From: Asaia bogorensis
GTDB taxonomy: Bacteria; Pseudomonadota; Alphaproteobacteria; Acetobacterales; Acetobacteraceae
Reading direction: 5' to 3'
DNA: 64,000 nucleotides
Assembly (NCBI GenBank): GCA_945897825.1
Contig: CAMDGX010000007.1
Coordinates: 17,294 to 81,293, forward strand
In this document: piece by piece, positions 54,249 through 63,901 of the stretch
How the letters are laid out: each line of letters opens with the position of its first letter
How positions within the stretch are numbered: the first letter of the stretch is position 1
The notes under the pieces: generated by a model
Seen by the model: only the letters and a program-made list of their open reading frames with translations
Database searches by the model: none
Told to the model about the DNA's origin: nothing
Made by a program: the position numbers and the translations under genes

Positions 54249-56300
54249 CTAGAGCCCGGCGCGGGTCAGTTCGTCGAGCACGCGTTGTTCGGTGAGAATC
54301 TGCGGCAGCACCACGGGGGGGGCCCCGCGCGGTGGATAGAGGACATAGAGCGGCACGCCGTCGCGGCCGAGGGCGCGCAGGTAGTCGGTGATCGCCGGGT
54401 CGCGGCGGGTCCAGTCGCCTTTCAGATAGGTGATCCCGCCGGTGGCGAAAGCCCTTTGGACCGCAGGTTGGGCGAGTGCGACCTGTTCGTTGACGATGCA
54501 GGTGACGCACCAGGCGGCGGTCATGTTGACGAAGACGGGCTTGCCTTCGCCGCGCAGCTCGGAGAGGCGGGCGGGGGTGAAGGATTGGGAGGAATCGGCC
54601 TGGGCCGGCGCGGCGGCAGTGGCGGGGGGCGTGGTGGCCAGGGTGGAGAGAAGTGCGACGGCGGCGACCGAGGCGGCGACGCTGGCGGCCAGCGCGAGGC
54701 GGCGGCCGGTGCCGGTTTGGGCGAGGCCGAGGGCCCAGAGGGCGAAGCCGATCAGCACCATGCCGCCGGCGGTGTAGAGCACGCCGGTGGGGCCGGACTG
54801 GAGGCTGACGACCCACAGCATCCAGACCGCGGCGGCATACATCGGGAAGGCGAGCGCCTGGCGCAGGGTTTCCATCCAGGCGCCGGGGCGGGGCATCAGG
54901 CGGGCGAAGGCCGGGCTCGCGGCCAGCGCGACGTAGGGCAGGGCGAAGCCGATGCCCATCGCCAGGAAGCCGATCAGCGTGACCCAGAGCGGGGCGGCCA
55001 GTGCGCCGGCGATGGCGGCCCCCATGAACGGGGCGGTGCAGGGGGTGGCGACCAGCACGGCGAGCAGGCCGGTGAGGAAGCTGCCGGTGAGGCCGCCGCG
55101 CTGGGCCGCGGTGCCGCCGATCCCGGCGATGGCGCCGCTTCCGATGCCGTAGAGGCCGGACATGTTCAGCCCGACGGCGAACAGCAGCCAGGCCATGGCG
55201 GCGACGAAGACCGGGGACTGGAACTGGAAGCCCCAGCCGACCACGGTGCCCGCGGCGCGCAGGCCGACCAGCGCGCCGGCGAGGACCAGGAAGGTGGCCA
55301 CGACGCCGGCGGCGTAGGCGCCCGCATGGGCCAGGGCAGCGCCGCGCGCCGTGCCTGAAAGGCGGGCGAGCGCCATTGCCTTCATCGCCAGCACTGGGAA
55401 GACGCAGGGCATCAGGTTCAGGATCATGCCGGCGGCGACGGCGAAGGCGACGAGTTGCCAGAGCGGCAGGGCGGCGGCCGGCGCGATGGTGGGGCCGGGG
55501 GCGGCGGTGAGCGCGAGGGCGCTGGTGCGTCCGCCGTGGTCGGTGATGACCACGACGCCGGACAGTCCGGCTTCGTGGCGGAATTCCGGGCCGGGGCGCA
55601 GGGCGAGGCTGATGCCGTCGGCCGCGGCGTCGAGCGGTTGGTCGGCGCTGTGGACGACCTGGCCCCAGGCGAGCGGGGCGAACCAGGCCTCGCGGACCTG
55701 GGCGGCGTCCAGGCCGGGGATGCGCAGGGACAGCACGCCCTCCGGCGAAATGGCGGCCGGCCAGGGGGCGGGGCGGGGGGTGGCGGCGTCGGCGGCGGCG
55801 AACAGGGGGGCTTCTGCGGATGGGGTTGGGGTGCCGGCGGGGAGGGTCAGGGTGAAGTCGCCGTCCTCCGGCACGCAGATTTTCTCGCAGACCAGCCAGG
55901 AGGCATGGACCTGGACCACCAGCCGGTCGGCGAGCGCCTGAGTGGTGGCGATGGTGACGGGCAGGACCACCTCGCCGTCGTAGCCGTAGCTCATGACCGG
56001 GCCGGTGACGTGGCGGGCGGGCATCGGCCAGGCGATCGGGCCGGCGGTGGCGCCGTCCGGCAGGCTGAAATCCAGCTCCGGGGCGGCGCCGGCGTCGCCG
56101 GGGTTCTGCCAGTAGGTGTACCAGTCCGGCGCCATGCGCAGGCGCAGGCCGACGCGCAGGGGCTGGCCGGGGATGAAGGCGTCAGCCTCCGTCACCAGGC
56201 TGGCCTGGGCGCGGGGACTGGACACGACGTTGCTTTCCAGCGCGCGCGCCGGCGCGGCCAGGCCGATGAGCAGCAGGAGGAGGAGCAGGCGAGCGGTCAT
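54249..56300 (-). CDS. dsbD: DsbD/ScsB-type thiol:disulfide interchange protein
   Basis: Moves electrons from cytoplasmic thioredoxin across the membrane to periplasmic thiols. The 683-aa protein has a signal sequence (MTARLLLLLLLIGLAAPARA), a periplasmic alpha domain with a Cys pair in LVCEKICVPE, the membrane beta domain with eight helices and conserved Cys in NLMPCVFPVL and VATPCTAPFMG, and a C-terminal thioredoxin-like domain with AAWCVTCIVNE. This N-domain type is found in ScsB-like members rather than E. coli DsbD. ATG 56300. Confidence 0.92.
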   Translation of the reverse strand: MTARLLLLLLLIGLAAPARALESNVVSSPRAQASLVTEADAFIPGQPLRVGLRLRMAPDWYTYWQNPGDAGAAPELDFSLPDGATAGPIAWPMPARHVTGPVMSYGYDGEVVLPVTIATTQALADRLVVQVHASWLVCEKICVPEDGDFTLTLPAGTPTPSAEAPLFAAADAATPRPAPWPAAISPEGVLSLRIPGLDAAQVREAWFAPLAWGQVVHSADQPLDAAADGISLALRPGPEFRHEAGLSGVVVITDHGGRTSALALTAAPGPTIAPAAALPLWQLVAFAVAAGMILNLMPCVFPVLAMKAMALARLSGTARGAALAHAGAYAAGVVATFLVLAGALVGLRAAGTVVGWGFQFQSPVFVAAMAWLLFAVGLNMSGLYGIGSGAIAGIGGTAAQRGGLTGSFLTGLLAVLVATPCTAPFMGAAIAGALAAPLWVTLIGFLAMGIGFALPYVALAASPAFARLMPRPGAWMETLRQALAFPMYAAAVWMLWVVSLQSGPTGVLYTAGGMVLIGFALWALGLAQTGTGRRLALAASVAASVAAVALLSTLATTPPATAAAPAQADSSQSFTPARLSELRGEGKPVFVNMTAAWCVTCIVNEQVALAQPAVQRAFATGGITYLKGDWTRRDPAITDYLRALGRDGVPLYVLYPPRGAPPVVLPQILTEQRVLDELTRAGL

Positions 56301-56374
56301 CGGGGCCTCCGGGCCGGCGCATAGCAGAGTTTCGCCCCCCTGTCGCGAACGGCGCGAGGTGCTATGGCCTGTGC

Positions 56375-58858
56375 GTGACATATGCATTTCCTGACGAAGC
56401 GGCAGTGGGCCTGCCGGTGGCCGACATCCTGCCTGCCCTGCTGGCGACGCTGGCGGCGCGGCCGAACGCGGTGCTGATCGCCCCGCCCGGGGCCGGCAAG
56501 ACGACGCTGGTGCCGCTGGCCCTGCTGGCGGCACCCTGGCTGGACGGGCGGATCGTGATGCTGGAGCCGCGGCGGCTAGCCGCGAGGGCAGCGGCGACGC
56601 GCATGGCGTTCCTGCTGGGCGAGCCGGTCGGGCAGACGGTGGGCTACCGCACACGGCTGGACAGCGCGGTGTCGGCGGCGACGCGCATCGAGGTGGTGAC
56701 CGAGGGGCTGCTGGTGCGGCGGCTGCAATCGGACCCGGGGCTGGACGGCGTGGCGGTGGTGATCCTGGACGAGGTGCATGAGCGGGCGCTGGATGCCGAC
56801 ATGGCGCTGGCGTTCTGCCTGGATTTGCAGCGCGTGCTGCGGCCGGAGCTGCGGCTGCTGGCGATGAGCGCGACGGCGGATGGCGCCCGGCTGGGGCCGC
56901 TGCTCGATGCCGAGGTGGTGCGGAGCGACGGGCGGATGCATCCGGTGGCGGTCGGTCACGCGGCGCGCGACCTGGCGCAGCTTCGCGATCTGCCGGATGC
57001 GATGGCGCGAGCGATTCGCGCCGCACTGGCCGAGCATCGCGGCGATATCCTGGCGTTCCTGCCCGGCATGGGCGAGATCCGGCGCACCGAGGCGGCGTTG
57101 GCGGGGTGCGGGGCGCTGGTGCTGCCGCTGCACGGCGAGTTGCCGCCGGCCGAGCAGGATAGGGCGTTGCGGCCGGCGGAGGGGCGGCGGGTGGTGCTGG
57201 CGACCTCGATCGCCGAGACGTCGCTGACCGTGCCGGGGGTGCGGATCGTGGTCGATGGCGGCTGGCGGCGGGCGCCGCAGCTGGATCCGACGACCGGACT
57301 CACAAGGTTGGCGACGCTGCGGATCAGCCGGGCGGCGGCGGAGCAGCGGGCGGGGCGGGCCGGGCGCGAGGGGCCGGGGGTCGCGGTGCGGCTGTGGACG
57401 ACGGCGTTGCATCGCGGCCTGCCGGTGTTCGACCCGCCGGAGATCTTGCAGGCGGAGCTGTCGGGGCTGGCGCTCGATTGTGCCGCGTGGGGCTCCGCGC
57501 CGGCCGACCTGCCGTTTCCCGATCCGCCGCCGGCCGGGCCGCTGGCCGCGGCGCAGGCATTGCTGGCGGAGCTGGGGGCGCTGGAGGGCCCAGGGGATGG
57601 CGCCTGGCGGATCACCGCGCAGGGGCGGGCGATGGCGCAGCTGGGCGCGCATCCCCGGCTGGCGGCGATGATGCTGGCGGCGGGCACGCCGGGCGAGGCC
57701 GCGATGGCCGCCGATCTCGCGGCGTTGCTGGAGGAGCGCGACCCGCTGCGGCCGCCGCCGGGACGCGGGGCGGATGCGCCGGCCGACATCTCGCTGAGGT
57801 TGGCGGCTCTGGGGGGGCATGCGGAGGCGGACCGGGGGGCTGTTTCGCGCATCAACCGCGCCGCCGCGCAGTATCGGCGCCGGCTGCGGCTGGGGGCGAC
57901 GGTGGCGGAGGGCGATCCGGCGCGGCTGATCGCGGCCGGCTTTCCCGACCGCATCGCCCAGCGACGCGGCGAGCCGGGCAGTTTCCGGCTGGCCGGCGGG
58001 GGTGGGGCGCGCATGCCGGTCTCCGATCCGCTGGCCAAGGCGAAGCTGCTGGCGGTGGCGAGCCTGGAGATGAAGGCGGGCGCGCGCATCCGCATGGCGG
58101 CCCCGCTGGATGTCGCCAACCTGCCGCCGGCGCTGGCGGCGCGCGTGGTGGAGGTGGTGGAGACGGGGCTGGACCCGACTACGGGGTCTGTCCTGGCGCG
58201 ACGGCGGCGGCGGCTGGGGACGCTGATCCTGGAGGACCGCACCGAGCCGGCCGATCCGGCGGAGACGGCGGCGGCGCTGGCGGCGGCGGCGAATTTCGCG
58301 CAGTTGCCGTGGGACGACGCGGCGCGGCAGTTCCAGGCGCGGGTTGGGCTGATGCGCGGGCTGGAGCCGGAGGGGGGGTGGCCGGACCTGTCCGACGCCG
58401 CACTGGCCGCCGAGCGGGGCTGGCTGGCCGCGCACCTGAACGGAATGTCACGCATCGCGGACCTTTCCCGTCTCGACATGGCTGCCGTGCTGCGCGCGAC
58501 GCTTACCGGGATGGACGACGGCTGGGCGCGGGCGCAGCGCCTGGACCGCGAGTTGCCCACCCACCTGCCGTTGCCGCGCGGGCGGGCGGCGGTGGACTAC
58601 ACCCAGCCGGTGCCGCTGGCCGAGGCGCGGGCGCACCACTTCTACGGGCTGTGCGAGGCGCCGAAGCTTGCAGGCGGGCGCATCGAACTTCGCCTGGCGC
58701 TGCTGTCGCCGGCGGGCCGGCCGGTCGCGATCACCGGCGATCTCGGCGCGTTCTGGCGCGGCGCCTGGGCGGATGTGCGCAAGGACATGCGCGGGCGGTA
58801 TCCGCGCCACGACTGGCCGGAGGACCCGGCGGCGATCACTTCCGGCGGGCTGTCATGA
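56375..58858 (+). CDS. hrpB: ATP-dependent helicase HrpB
   Basis: An 827-aa DEAH-box helicase: Walker A APPGAGKTT near residue 42, DEVHERALDAD near residue 133 (DEVH variant of DEAH), SATADG, TSIAETSLTVPG and QRAGRAGREGPG; a C-terminal HrpB domain with RRRRLGTLILED. RNA helicase of unknown substrate. GTG start at 56375 with GAGGTG upstream; no suitable ATG is nearby. Divergent from dsbD (74 bp). Confidence 0.93.
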   Translation: MTYAFPDEAAVGLPVADILPALLATLAARPNAVLIAPPGAGKTTLVPLALLAAPWLDGRIVMLEPRRLAARAAATRMAFLLGEPVGQTVGYRTRLDSAVSAATRIEVVTEGLLVRRLQSDPGLDGVAVVILDEVHERALDADMALAFCLDLQRVLRPELRLLAMSATADGARLGPLLDAEVVRSDGRMHPVAVGHAARDLAQLRDLPDAMARAIRAALAEHRGDILAFLPGMGEIRRTEAALAGCGALVLPLHGELPPAEQDRALRPAEGRRVVLATSIAETSLTVPGVRIVVDGGWRRAPQLDPTTGLTRLATLRISRAAAEQRAGRAGREGPGVAVRLWTTALHRGLPVFDPPEILQAELSGLALDCAAWGSAPADLPFPDPPPAGPLAAAQALLAELGALEGPGDGAWRITAQGRAMAQLGAHPRLAAMMLAAGTPGEAAMAADLAALLEERDPLRPPPGRGADAPADISLRLAALGGHAEADRGAVSRINRAAAQYRRRLRLGATVAEGDPARLIAAGFPDRIAQRRGEPGSFRLAGGGGARMPVSDPLAKAKLLAVASLEMKAGARIRMAAPLDVANLPPALAARVVEVVETGLDPTTGSVLARRRRRLGTLILEDRTEPADPAETAAALAAAANFAQLPWDDAARQFQARVGLMRGLEPEGGWPDLSDAALAAERGWLAAHLNGMSRIADLSRLDMAAVLRATLTGMDDGWARAQRLDRELPTHLPLPRGRAAVDYTQPVPLAEARAHHFYGLCEAPKLAGGRIELRLALLSPAGRPVAITGDLGAFWRGAWADVRKDMRGRYPRHDWPEDPAAITSGGLS

Positions 58859-58975
58859 CCGTAACTTGTTGTCCGGCGGGACCGGCACCACGTTGGCGTT
58901 GCTGACTGCATGCCCGGGTCGGTGCGGCCCGGTGCGGAATTGCCGGGCGAAGTGGCCCGGACTGGAGAGAATTGC

Positions 58976-60091
58976 ATGGCGCAAGCCCTGACCCGCCGCC
59001 CCGCCGAGACCATCCACCCGCCGCGCCGCCGCTCCCTCCTGGCCGGAATCGGGGCCGCCGCCGCGATGCTGGCGCTGCCGCCCTTCGTGCGCCCCGCCCC
59101 GGCCCGTGCCGCCCCCGAGAGCTTCGCGCCACTGGTCCGGCGCGTGCTGCCCACCGTCGTGAACATCGCGGTCACCGAGACGGTGGCGGCGACCAACGAC
59201 CCGCTGTCGATGTTGCCGCCGGAGGTGCAGCGGCAGCTGCGCGAGCGCTTCCGCCAGCGCCAGCCGCAGCAGCGCGAGGTTTCGGGTGTCGGCTCCGGCT
59301 TCATCATCGATCCGTCGGGCTACATCGTGACCAACAACCACGTGGTCGGCACCGCCACGCGCATCGTTGTCAGCCTGTTCGACGGCACGCGCCTGCCGGC
59401 GAAGATGGTGGGCGGCGACGAACTGACCGACGTGGCATTGATCAAGGTCGACCCGCCCAAGCCGCTGCCGGCCGCCCAATGGGCCGACAGCCGGGTGGTG
59501 GAGGTGGGCGACTGGGTGCTGGCCGCGGGCAATCCGTTCGGGCTGGGCGGGTCGGTCTCGGCCGGGATCATCTCGGCGCGCGGGCGCGACATCGGCGCCA
59601 GCCCGTTCGACGACTTCCTGCAGATCGACGCGCCGATCAACCCCGGCAATTCCGGCGGCCCGCTGTTCGACACCGCAGGCGGCGTGGTGGGAATGAACAC
59701 GGCGATCTTCTCGCCGACCGGCAGCTCCGTCGGCATCGGCTTCGCAATTCCGAGCGAACTGGTCAGCCGCATCGTGGGCGAGTTGCGCAGCAAGGGGCGG
59801 GTGGAACGGGGCTGGCTGGGCGCCACGCTGGCCGACGTGCAGCATCCGCAGGGGGCCGGCGTGGGCATCGCGGCGCTGGTGCGCGACGGGCCGGCGGCGC
59901 GCGGCGGGCTTCGGCCGGGCGACGTGGTGGTGCGCGCCAACGACGAGCCGGTGGAGAGCTTCCGCGCCCTGATCCGCATCGTTGCCGCCCTGCCGCCGGG
60001 GGAGCGGGTGAAGCTTGCCGTGCGGCGGCAGAACCAGATCCTCGACGTGACCGTGGCCGTCGGCCGCCGTCCGAACACCCAGGAGAACTGA
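58976..60091 (+). CDS. Do/DegP-type trypsin-like serine protease, one PDZ
   Basis: A 371-aa periplasmic HtrA protease. The N terminus has a twin-arginine-like RRRSLLAGIG leader ending PARAAPE. Catalytic triad: His in VTNNHVVG near residue 124, Asp in ELTDVALI, Ser in NPGNSGGPL near residue 224. One PDZ domain (about residues 275-360), as in DegS, versus two in DegP. ATG 58976 has GGAGAG 7-12 bases upstream. It precedes a two-component pair and may be its input or target. Confidence 0.92.
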   Translation: MAQALTRRPAETIHPPRRRSLLAGIGAAAAMLALPPFVRPAPARAAPESFAPLVRRVLPTVVNIAVTETVAATNDPLSMLPPEVQRQLRERFRQRQPQQREVSGVGSGFIIDPSGYIVTNNHVVGTATRIVVSLFDGTRLPAKMVGGDELTDVALIKVDPPKPLPAAQWADSRVVEVGDWVLAAGNPFGLGGSVSAGIISARGRDIGASPFDDFLQIDAPINPGNSGGPLFDTAGGVVGMNTAIFSPTGSSVGIGFAIPSELVSRIVGELRSKGRVERGWLGATLADVQHPQGAGVGIAALVRDGPAARGGLRPGDVVVRANDEPVESFRALIRIVAALPPGERVKLAVRRQNQILDVTVAVGRRPNTQEN

Positions 60092-60094
60092 GCC

Positions 60095-60778
60095 ATGCGC
60101 ATTCTCGTGGTGGAGGACGACAAGGACGTGGCCGGCTTCGTGGTCAAGGGGCTGAAGGAGGCCGGGCATGTGGTGGAGCACACCGCGAACGGCCGCGACG
60201 GGCTGTTCCTGGCCGCCAGCGAGAGCTTCGATGCCATTGTGCTCGACCGCATGCTGCCGGGCGGGGTGGACGGGCTGCGCCTGCTGGAGACGCTGCGCAG
60301 CCAGGGCAACACGACGCCGGTGATGTTCCTCTCGGCCATGGCGCAGGTGGATGACCGGGTGCGCGGGCTGAAGGCGGGCGGCGACGACTACATGACCAAG
60401 CCCTTCGCCTTCGCCGAGCTGCTCGCCCGGGTGGAGGCGCTGACGCGGCGCGGCAAGAGCGAGGGGCCGGCCACCAAGCTGGTGGTCGGCGACCTGGAAA
60501 TGGACCTGCTGTCGCGCGGGGTGAAGCGGGCGGGGCAGAAGGTGGAGTTGCAGCCGCGCGAGTTCCGCCTGCTGGAATACCTGATGCGTCATGCCGGCCA
60601 GGTCGTCACCCGCACCATGCTGCTGGAGGGCGTGTGGGACTATCATTTCGACCCGCAGACCAACGTGATCGACGTGCATGTCTCGCGCCTGCGCCAAAAA
60701 GTGGACAAGCCCTTCCCGACGCCGCTGATCCATACCGTGCGCAACGCCGGCTACATGCTGCGCGCCGAGGCGCCGTGA
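60095..60778 (+). CDS. OmpR/PhoB-family response regulator
   Basis: A 227-aa regulator: receiver domain with Glu-Asp-Asp (VVEDDKD), phospho-acceptor Asp51 in IVLDRMLPG and Lys102 in TKPFAFAEL, then a winged-helix DNA-binding domain (PREFRLLEYLMRHAGQVVTR, DVHVSRLRQKVD). Begins 3 bp after the protease stop. It resembles the regulator of periplasmic stress systems in context only. Confidence 0.94.
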   Translation: MRILVVEDDKDVAGFVVKGLKEAGHVVEHTANGRDGLFLAASESFDAIVLDRMLPGGVDGLRLLETLRSQGNTTPVMFLSAMAQVDDRVRGLKAGGDDYMTKPFAFAELLARVEALTRRGKSEGPATKLVVGDLEMDLLSRGVKRAGQKVELQPREFRLLEYLMRHAGQVVTRTMLLEGVWDYHFDPQTNVIDVHVSRLRQKVDKPFPTPLIHTVRNAGYMLRAEAP

Positions 60779-60812
60779 GGCCGGGCGCGCACCGTGCGGC
60801 GATGCCGGCGCG

Positions 60813-62333
60813 ATGACCGACGCACCACCGCCGCATTCTGCGCCGAAGTCCCCCGGGGAGGTCGGGCAGACGACCGGACCACCGGCACTGCCGGAGCACT
60901 GGCCTGCGCCGGTTTCGCGCCATGGCCGGATGGCGGCGTTCTTCGGCCAAGCGGGCGTGCGCTTCGGCATGATCTATGCGTGCCTGTTCGGGGCGAGCTC
61001 GCTGGCCCTGGCCGCGTTCCTGTGGTGGTCCACCGCAGGGCTGCTCGACCGACAGAACGAGGGCGCGATCCTGGTCGACACCCAGGGCCTGGTGGAGCGC
61101 TTCGCCGAGGGCGGGGTGGCGGCGCTGGTGGAGACGATCGAGCAGCGCATCGCCGGCAATATCGACGACGACGCCGTGTATCTGCTGGTTGATGCCAACC
61201 TGAAGCAACTGGCCGGCAACCTGGAGCGCTGGCCGCGCAATGTGCCGGCGGATTTCGAGTGGACCGACGTGCGCGTGGACCGCGGCGGCATGAAGGGCCT
61301 GGCGCGGGTGCACCGCGAGGATATGCCGGGCGGGCTGCACCTGCTGGTCGGGCGCGACGTGGCTTCGCGCATCCAGCTGCGCGGCATCGTGGCCGACGCG
61401 ATGCTGTGGGCGGCGGTGATCGCGGTGCTGCTGGGCACGGTGGGGGCCATGGCGGTGCGCGGGCTGTTCCGCGCGACGCTGGCCGACATTTCCGCCACGG
61501 CCGTCGCGGTCAGCACCGGTGACCTCAGCCGGCGCGTGAAGGTGACGGGTCACAGCGACGAGTTCGACCTGCTGGCCGAGACGATCAACGACATGCTCGA
61601 CCGCATCGCGCGGCTGATGGACGGGGTGCGCCAGGTTTCCAACGCCATCGCCCATGACCTGCGCACGCCGATCACCCGCGCGCGCATGCGCCTGGAGGAC
61701 GCGGCGACCACGGCGCGCACCGAGGCCGACCTGCGCCAGGCGATCGAACGCGCGCAGAGCGACCTCGACGACATCGTCGCGGTGTTCCAGGCGCTGCTGC
61801 GCATCGCCGAGATCGAGGCGGGCGCCCGGCGTTCGGCGTTCACCGAGGTGGATCTCGCCCCGCTGCTGTCCGACCTCGCCGAGCTCTACGACGCGGCGGC
61901 GGAGGAAACCGGGCAGACGCTGGCCGCCCGCATCCCCCCCCAGGCGATGGTGTTCGGCGACCGCGACATGATCCAGCAGGCGGTGGCCAACCTTTTGGAC
62001 AACGCGATGAAGTTCTCCCCGGCCAGCGGCGTGATTCGGCTGTCGGCGCATGCCGTGCCGGGAGCGGTGGAGATCGTGGTCGCCGATGACGGGCCGGGCA
62101 TTCCGCCGCAGGACCGGGAGCACGCCACGCAGCGCTTCTTCCGCGGCGAGGCGGCGCGCAGCACGCCGGGGTCGGGCCTGGGCCTGGCCTTGGTGCAGGC
62201 GGTGGCCATGCTGCACGGGGGCGCGCTGCGGCTGGAGGACAATGCGCCCGGGCTGCGCGCCGTGCTGCAGCTTCCCGCCGCCGTTCAGTCGGGTGTGCCC
62301 CAGCCCGTCGCGCCGCGGGGTCCGGCGGCATGA
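60813..62333 (+). CDS. Sensor histidine kinase
   Basis: A 506-aa membrane kinase: first helix about residues 50-72, a periplasmic loop of about 125 residues, second helix about 190-213, a HAMP domain with AVSTGDLSRRVKV, H-box AIAHDLRTPITR (His near residue 284), N-box NLLDNAMKFSP, G1 DDGPGIPP, F-box RFFRGE and G2 GSGLGLAL. Partner of the upstream regulator. Its stop overlaps the next ATG (ATGA). Confidence 0.93.
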   Translation: MTDAPPPHSAPKSPGEVGQTTGPPALPEHWPAPVSRHGRMAAFFGQAGVRFGMIYACLFGASSLALAAFLWWSTAGLLDRQNEGAILVDTQGLVERFAEGGVAALVETIEQRIAGNIDDDAVYLLVDANLKQLAGNLERWPRNVPADFEWTDVRVDRGGMKGLARVHREDMPGGLHLLVGRDVASRIQLRGIVADAMLWAAVIAVLLGTVGAMAVRGLFRATLADISATAVAVSTGDLSRRVKVTGHSDEFDLLAETINDMLDRIARLMDGVRQVSNAIAHDLRTPITRARMRLEDAATTARTEADLRQAIERAQSDLDDIVAVFQALLRIAEIEAGARRSAFTEVDLAPLLSDLAELYDAAAEETGQTLAARIPPQAMVFGDRDMIQQAVANLLDNAMKFSPASGVIRLSAHAVPGAVEIVVADDGPGIPPQDREHATQRFFRGEAARSTPGSGLGLALVQAVAMLHGGALRLEDNAPGLRAVLQLPAAVQSGVPQPVAPRGPAA

Positions 62334-62701
62334 GAAGGTGCCTGCCGCTGGCCATGCTTGCCGCCCTGGGCGCGTTGGTGCCGCACGGTCAGCGTGCGGC
62401 GGCGGCCTCTACCCTGGCGGCGCCCGCTTCGCCGCGCTCTGGCTGGATCCTGGCGAGCCAGGAGGATGGCCGTGACGACCCGCTGCGGGTGACCACCCAC
62501 ACCCGCGAGCATTGCGCCGAGCTTGCCGTCCGCGCGAACCAGCTGCGCAAGGCGCTTCAGGCTCCGCACCGGGAGGCGGACGTGCTGGCCACCGAAGGCC
62601 AGCGACTATGCGCGCACGGGCAGATCCGCCCGGGCATCATCCGCCTGCGCCGCGCGATCATGCTGCTGCGCGGCACCTCTCCGCCGACCGAGAATCGCTG
62701 A
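62330..62701 (+). CDS. Small exported protein, unknown function
   Basis: A 123-aa protein with a signal sequence (MRRCLPLAMLAALGALVPHG) and a mature domain of mostly helical character with two Cys (HTREHCAEL and GQRLCAHGQ) about 30 residues apart. It overlaps the kinase stop by ATGA, so it belongs to the protease-regulator-kinase operon, perhaps as a periplasmic accessory or sensor. No family recognised. Confidence 0.7.
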   Translation: MRRCLPLAMLAALGALVPHGQRAAAASTLAAPASPRSGWILASQEDGRDDPLRVTTHTREHCAELAVRANQLRKALQAPHREADVLATEGQRLCAHGQIRPGIIRLRRAIMLLRGTSPPTENR

Positions 62702-62806
62702 GGCTCTCCGGGCCGCGTGGACGGCGGCGTGCGCTCTTGGCATAAGCGGCCCATTGCGTGGCCGGCCCCTTGCCCGGCCGTTGGGCCGTGCCGGAAGGAG
62801 TGCAAG

Positions 62807-63658
62807 GTGGCGAGCGTCTCGATCGAACAGCGTGCGCAGGTGATTGTCCTGGGCAACGAGAAGGGCGGCTCGGGCAAGTCCACCGCCGCCATGCACCTGA
62901 TTGTCGGGCTGCTGCGCGACGGCTACCGCGTGGGGGCCATCGACCTCGATGCCCGCCAAGCGACGCTGACCGGGTATCTGGCGGCGCGCGAGGCGTTCGC
63001 CCTGGCCAAGGGCATCGCGCTGCCGCTGCCGGAACGTGCCGCCGTCCACCGCAGCGCGCACGACAGCCGCGCCGAGGCCGAGGCGGAGGAGACCGCGCTG
63101 TTCGCCGCGGCGCTGGAGGGGCTATCGCGGCAGTGCGAGATCGTGGTGATCGATTGCCCGGGCAGCGACACCTATCTCTCGCGCCTCGGCCACGCCCATG
63201 CCGATACGCTGGTGACCCCGATCAACGACAGCTTCGTGGATTTCGCGATGCTGGCGAAGGTGGACCCCGACCGGCACGATATCGTGCAGCCCAGCATCTA
63301 CAGCGAGATGGTGTGGGAGGCGCGCAAGCGCCGTTTCGCGCGCGACCGCGGCAAGATCGATTGGATCGTGATGCGCAACCGCCTCGGCGCCAGCGAGGCC
63401 CGCAACAAGCGCGACGTGGGTGCCACGCTGGACGCGCTGGCCAAGCGAATCGGATTTCGCACGGTGCGCGGGTTCGGCGAGCGGGTGATCTTCCGCGAAC
63501 TTTACCTCCAGGGGCTGACGCTGATGGATGTGAAGGAAGCGGGGCTCGGCATCAGCATGGGCATGAGCCACGTGGCCGCGCGCGCGGAGGTCCGCAGCCT
63601 GATCGGCGCCATCCGCAAGCCAGCCCCCCGCTTGGACCTCACTGCACCGCCCGCCTGA
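62807..63658 (+). CDS. mipZ: Division-plane positioning ATPase MipZ
   Basis: A 283-aa deviant Walker ATPase of the ParA superfamily that forms polar gradients with ParB and restricts FtsZ to midcell. Seen: GNEKGGSGKSTAAMHL (Walker A with two Lys), IDLDARQATL, IVVIDCPGSD (Walker B), TPINDSFVDFAMLAKVDP, WIVMRNRLGASEARN and ERVIFRELYLQGLTL, which match MipZ. Start GTG 62807 with AAGGAG 6-11 bases upstream. Confidence 0.92.
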   Translation: MASVSIEQRAQVIVLGNEKGGSGKSTAAMHLIVGLLRDGYRVGAIDLDARQATLTGYLAAREAFALAKGIALPLPERAAVHRSAHDSRAEAEAEETALFAAALEGLSRQCEIVVIDCPGSDTYLSRLGHAHADTLVTPINDSFVDFAMLAKVDPDRHDIVQPSIYSEMVWEARKRRFARDRGKIDWIVMRNRLGASEARNKRDVGATLDALAKRIGFRTVRGFGERVIFRELYLQGLTLMDVKEAGLGISMGMSHVAARAEVRSLIGAIRKPAPRLDLTAPPA

Positions 63659-63674
63659 CCCGTGCGATGCCTTG

Positions 63675-63703
63675 TTGCGGCGGGTCGGGCATGGCGGTAT
63701 ATG
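63675..63703 (+). promoter_or_regulatory. Candidate promoter of tRNA-Thr
   Basis: TTGCGG (63675-63680), 17 bp, then TATATG (63698-63703). The predicted start is about 63710, 26 bp before the tRNA. Confidence 0.4.
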
Positions 63704-63735
63704 CCCTCGCCGGTCCCCGCGGGGCCACCCGATGT

Positions 63736-63810
<75 letters not shown>

Positions 63811-63901
63811 TCTTTTCAAAGACTTAGCGGGTTCGGATGCGAGTTATCCAACTCTGTCAAACTCTGCATTGTCCAAGTCCAGAAGAACGGCGCAGGAACC
63901 T

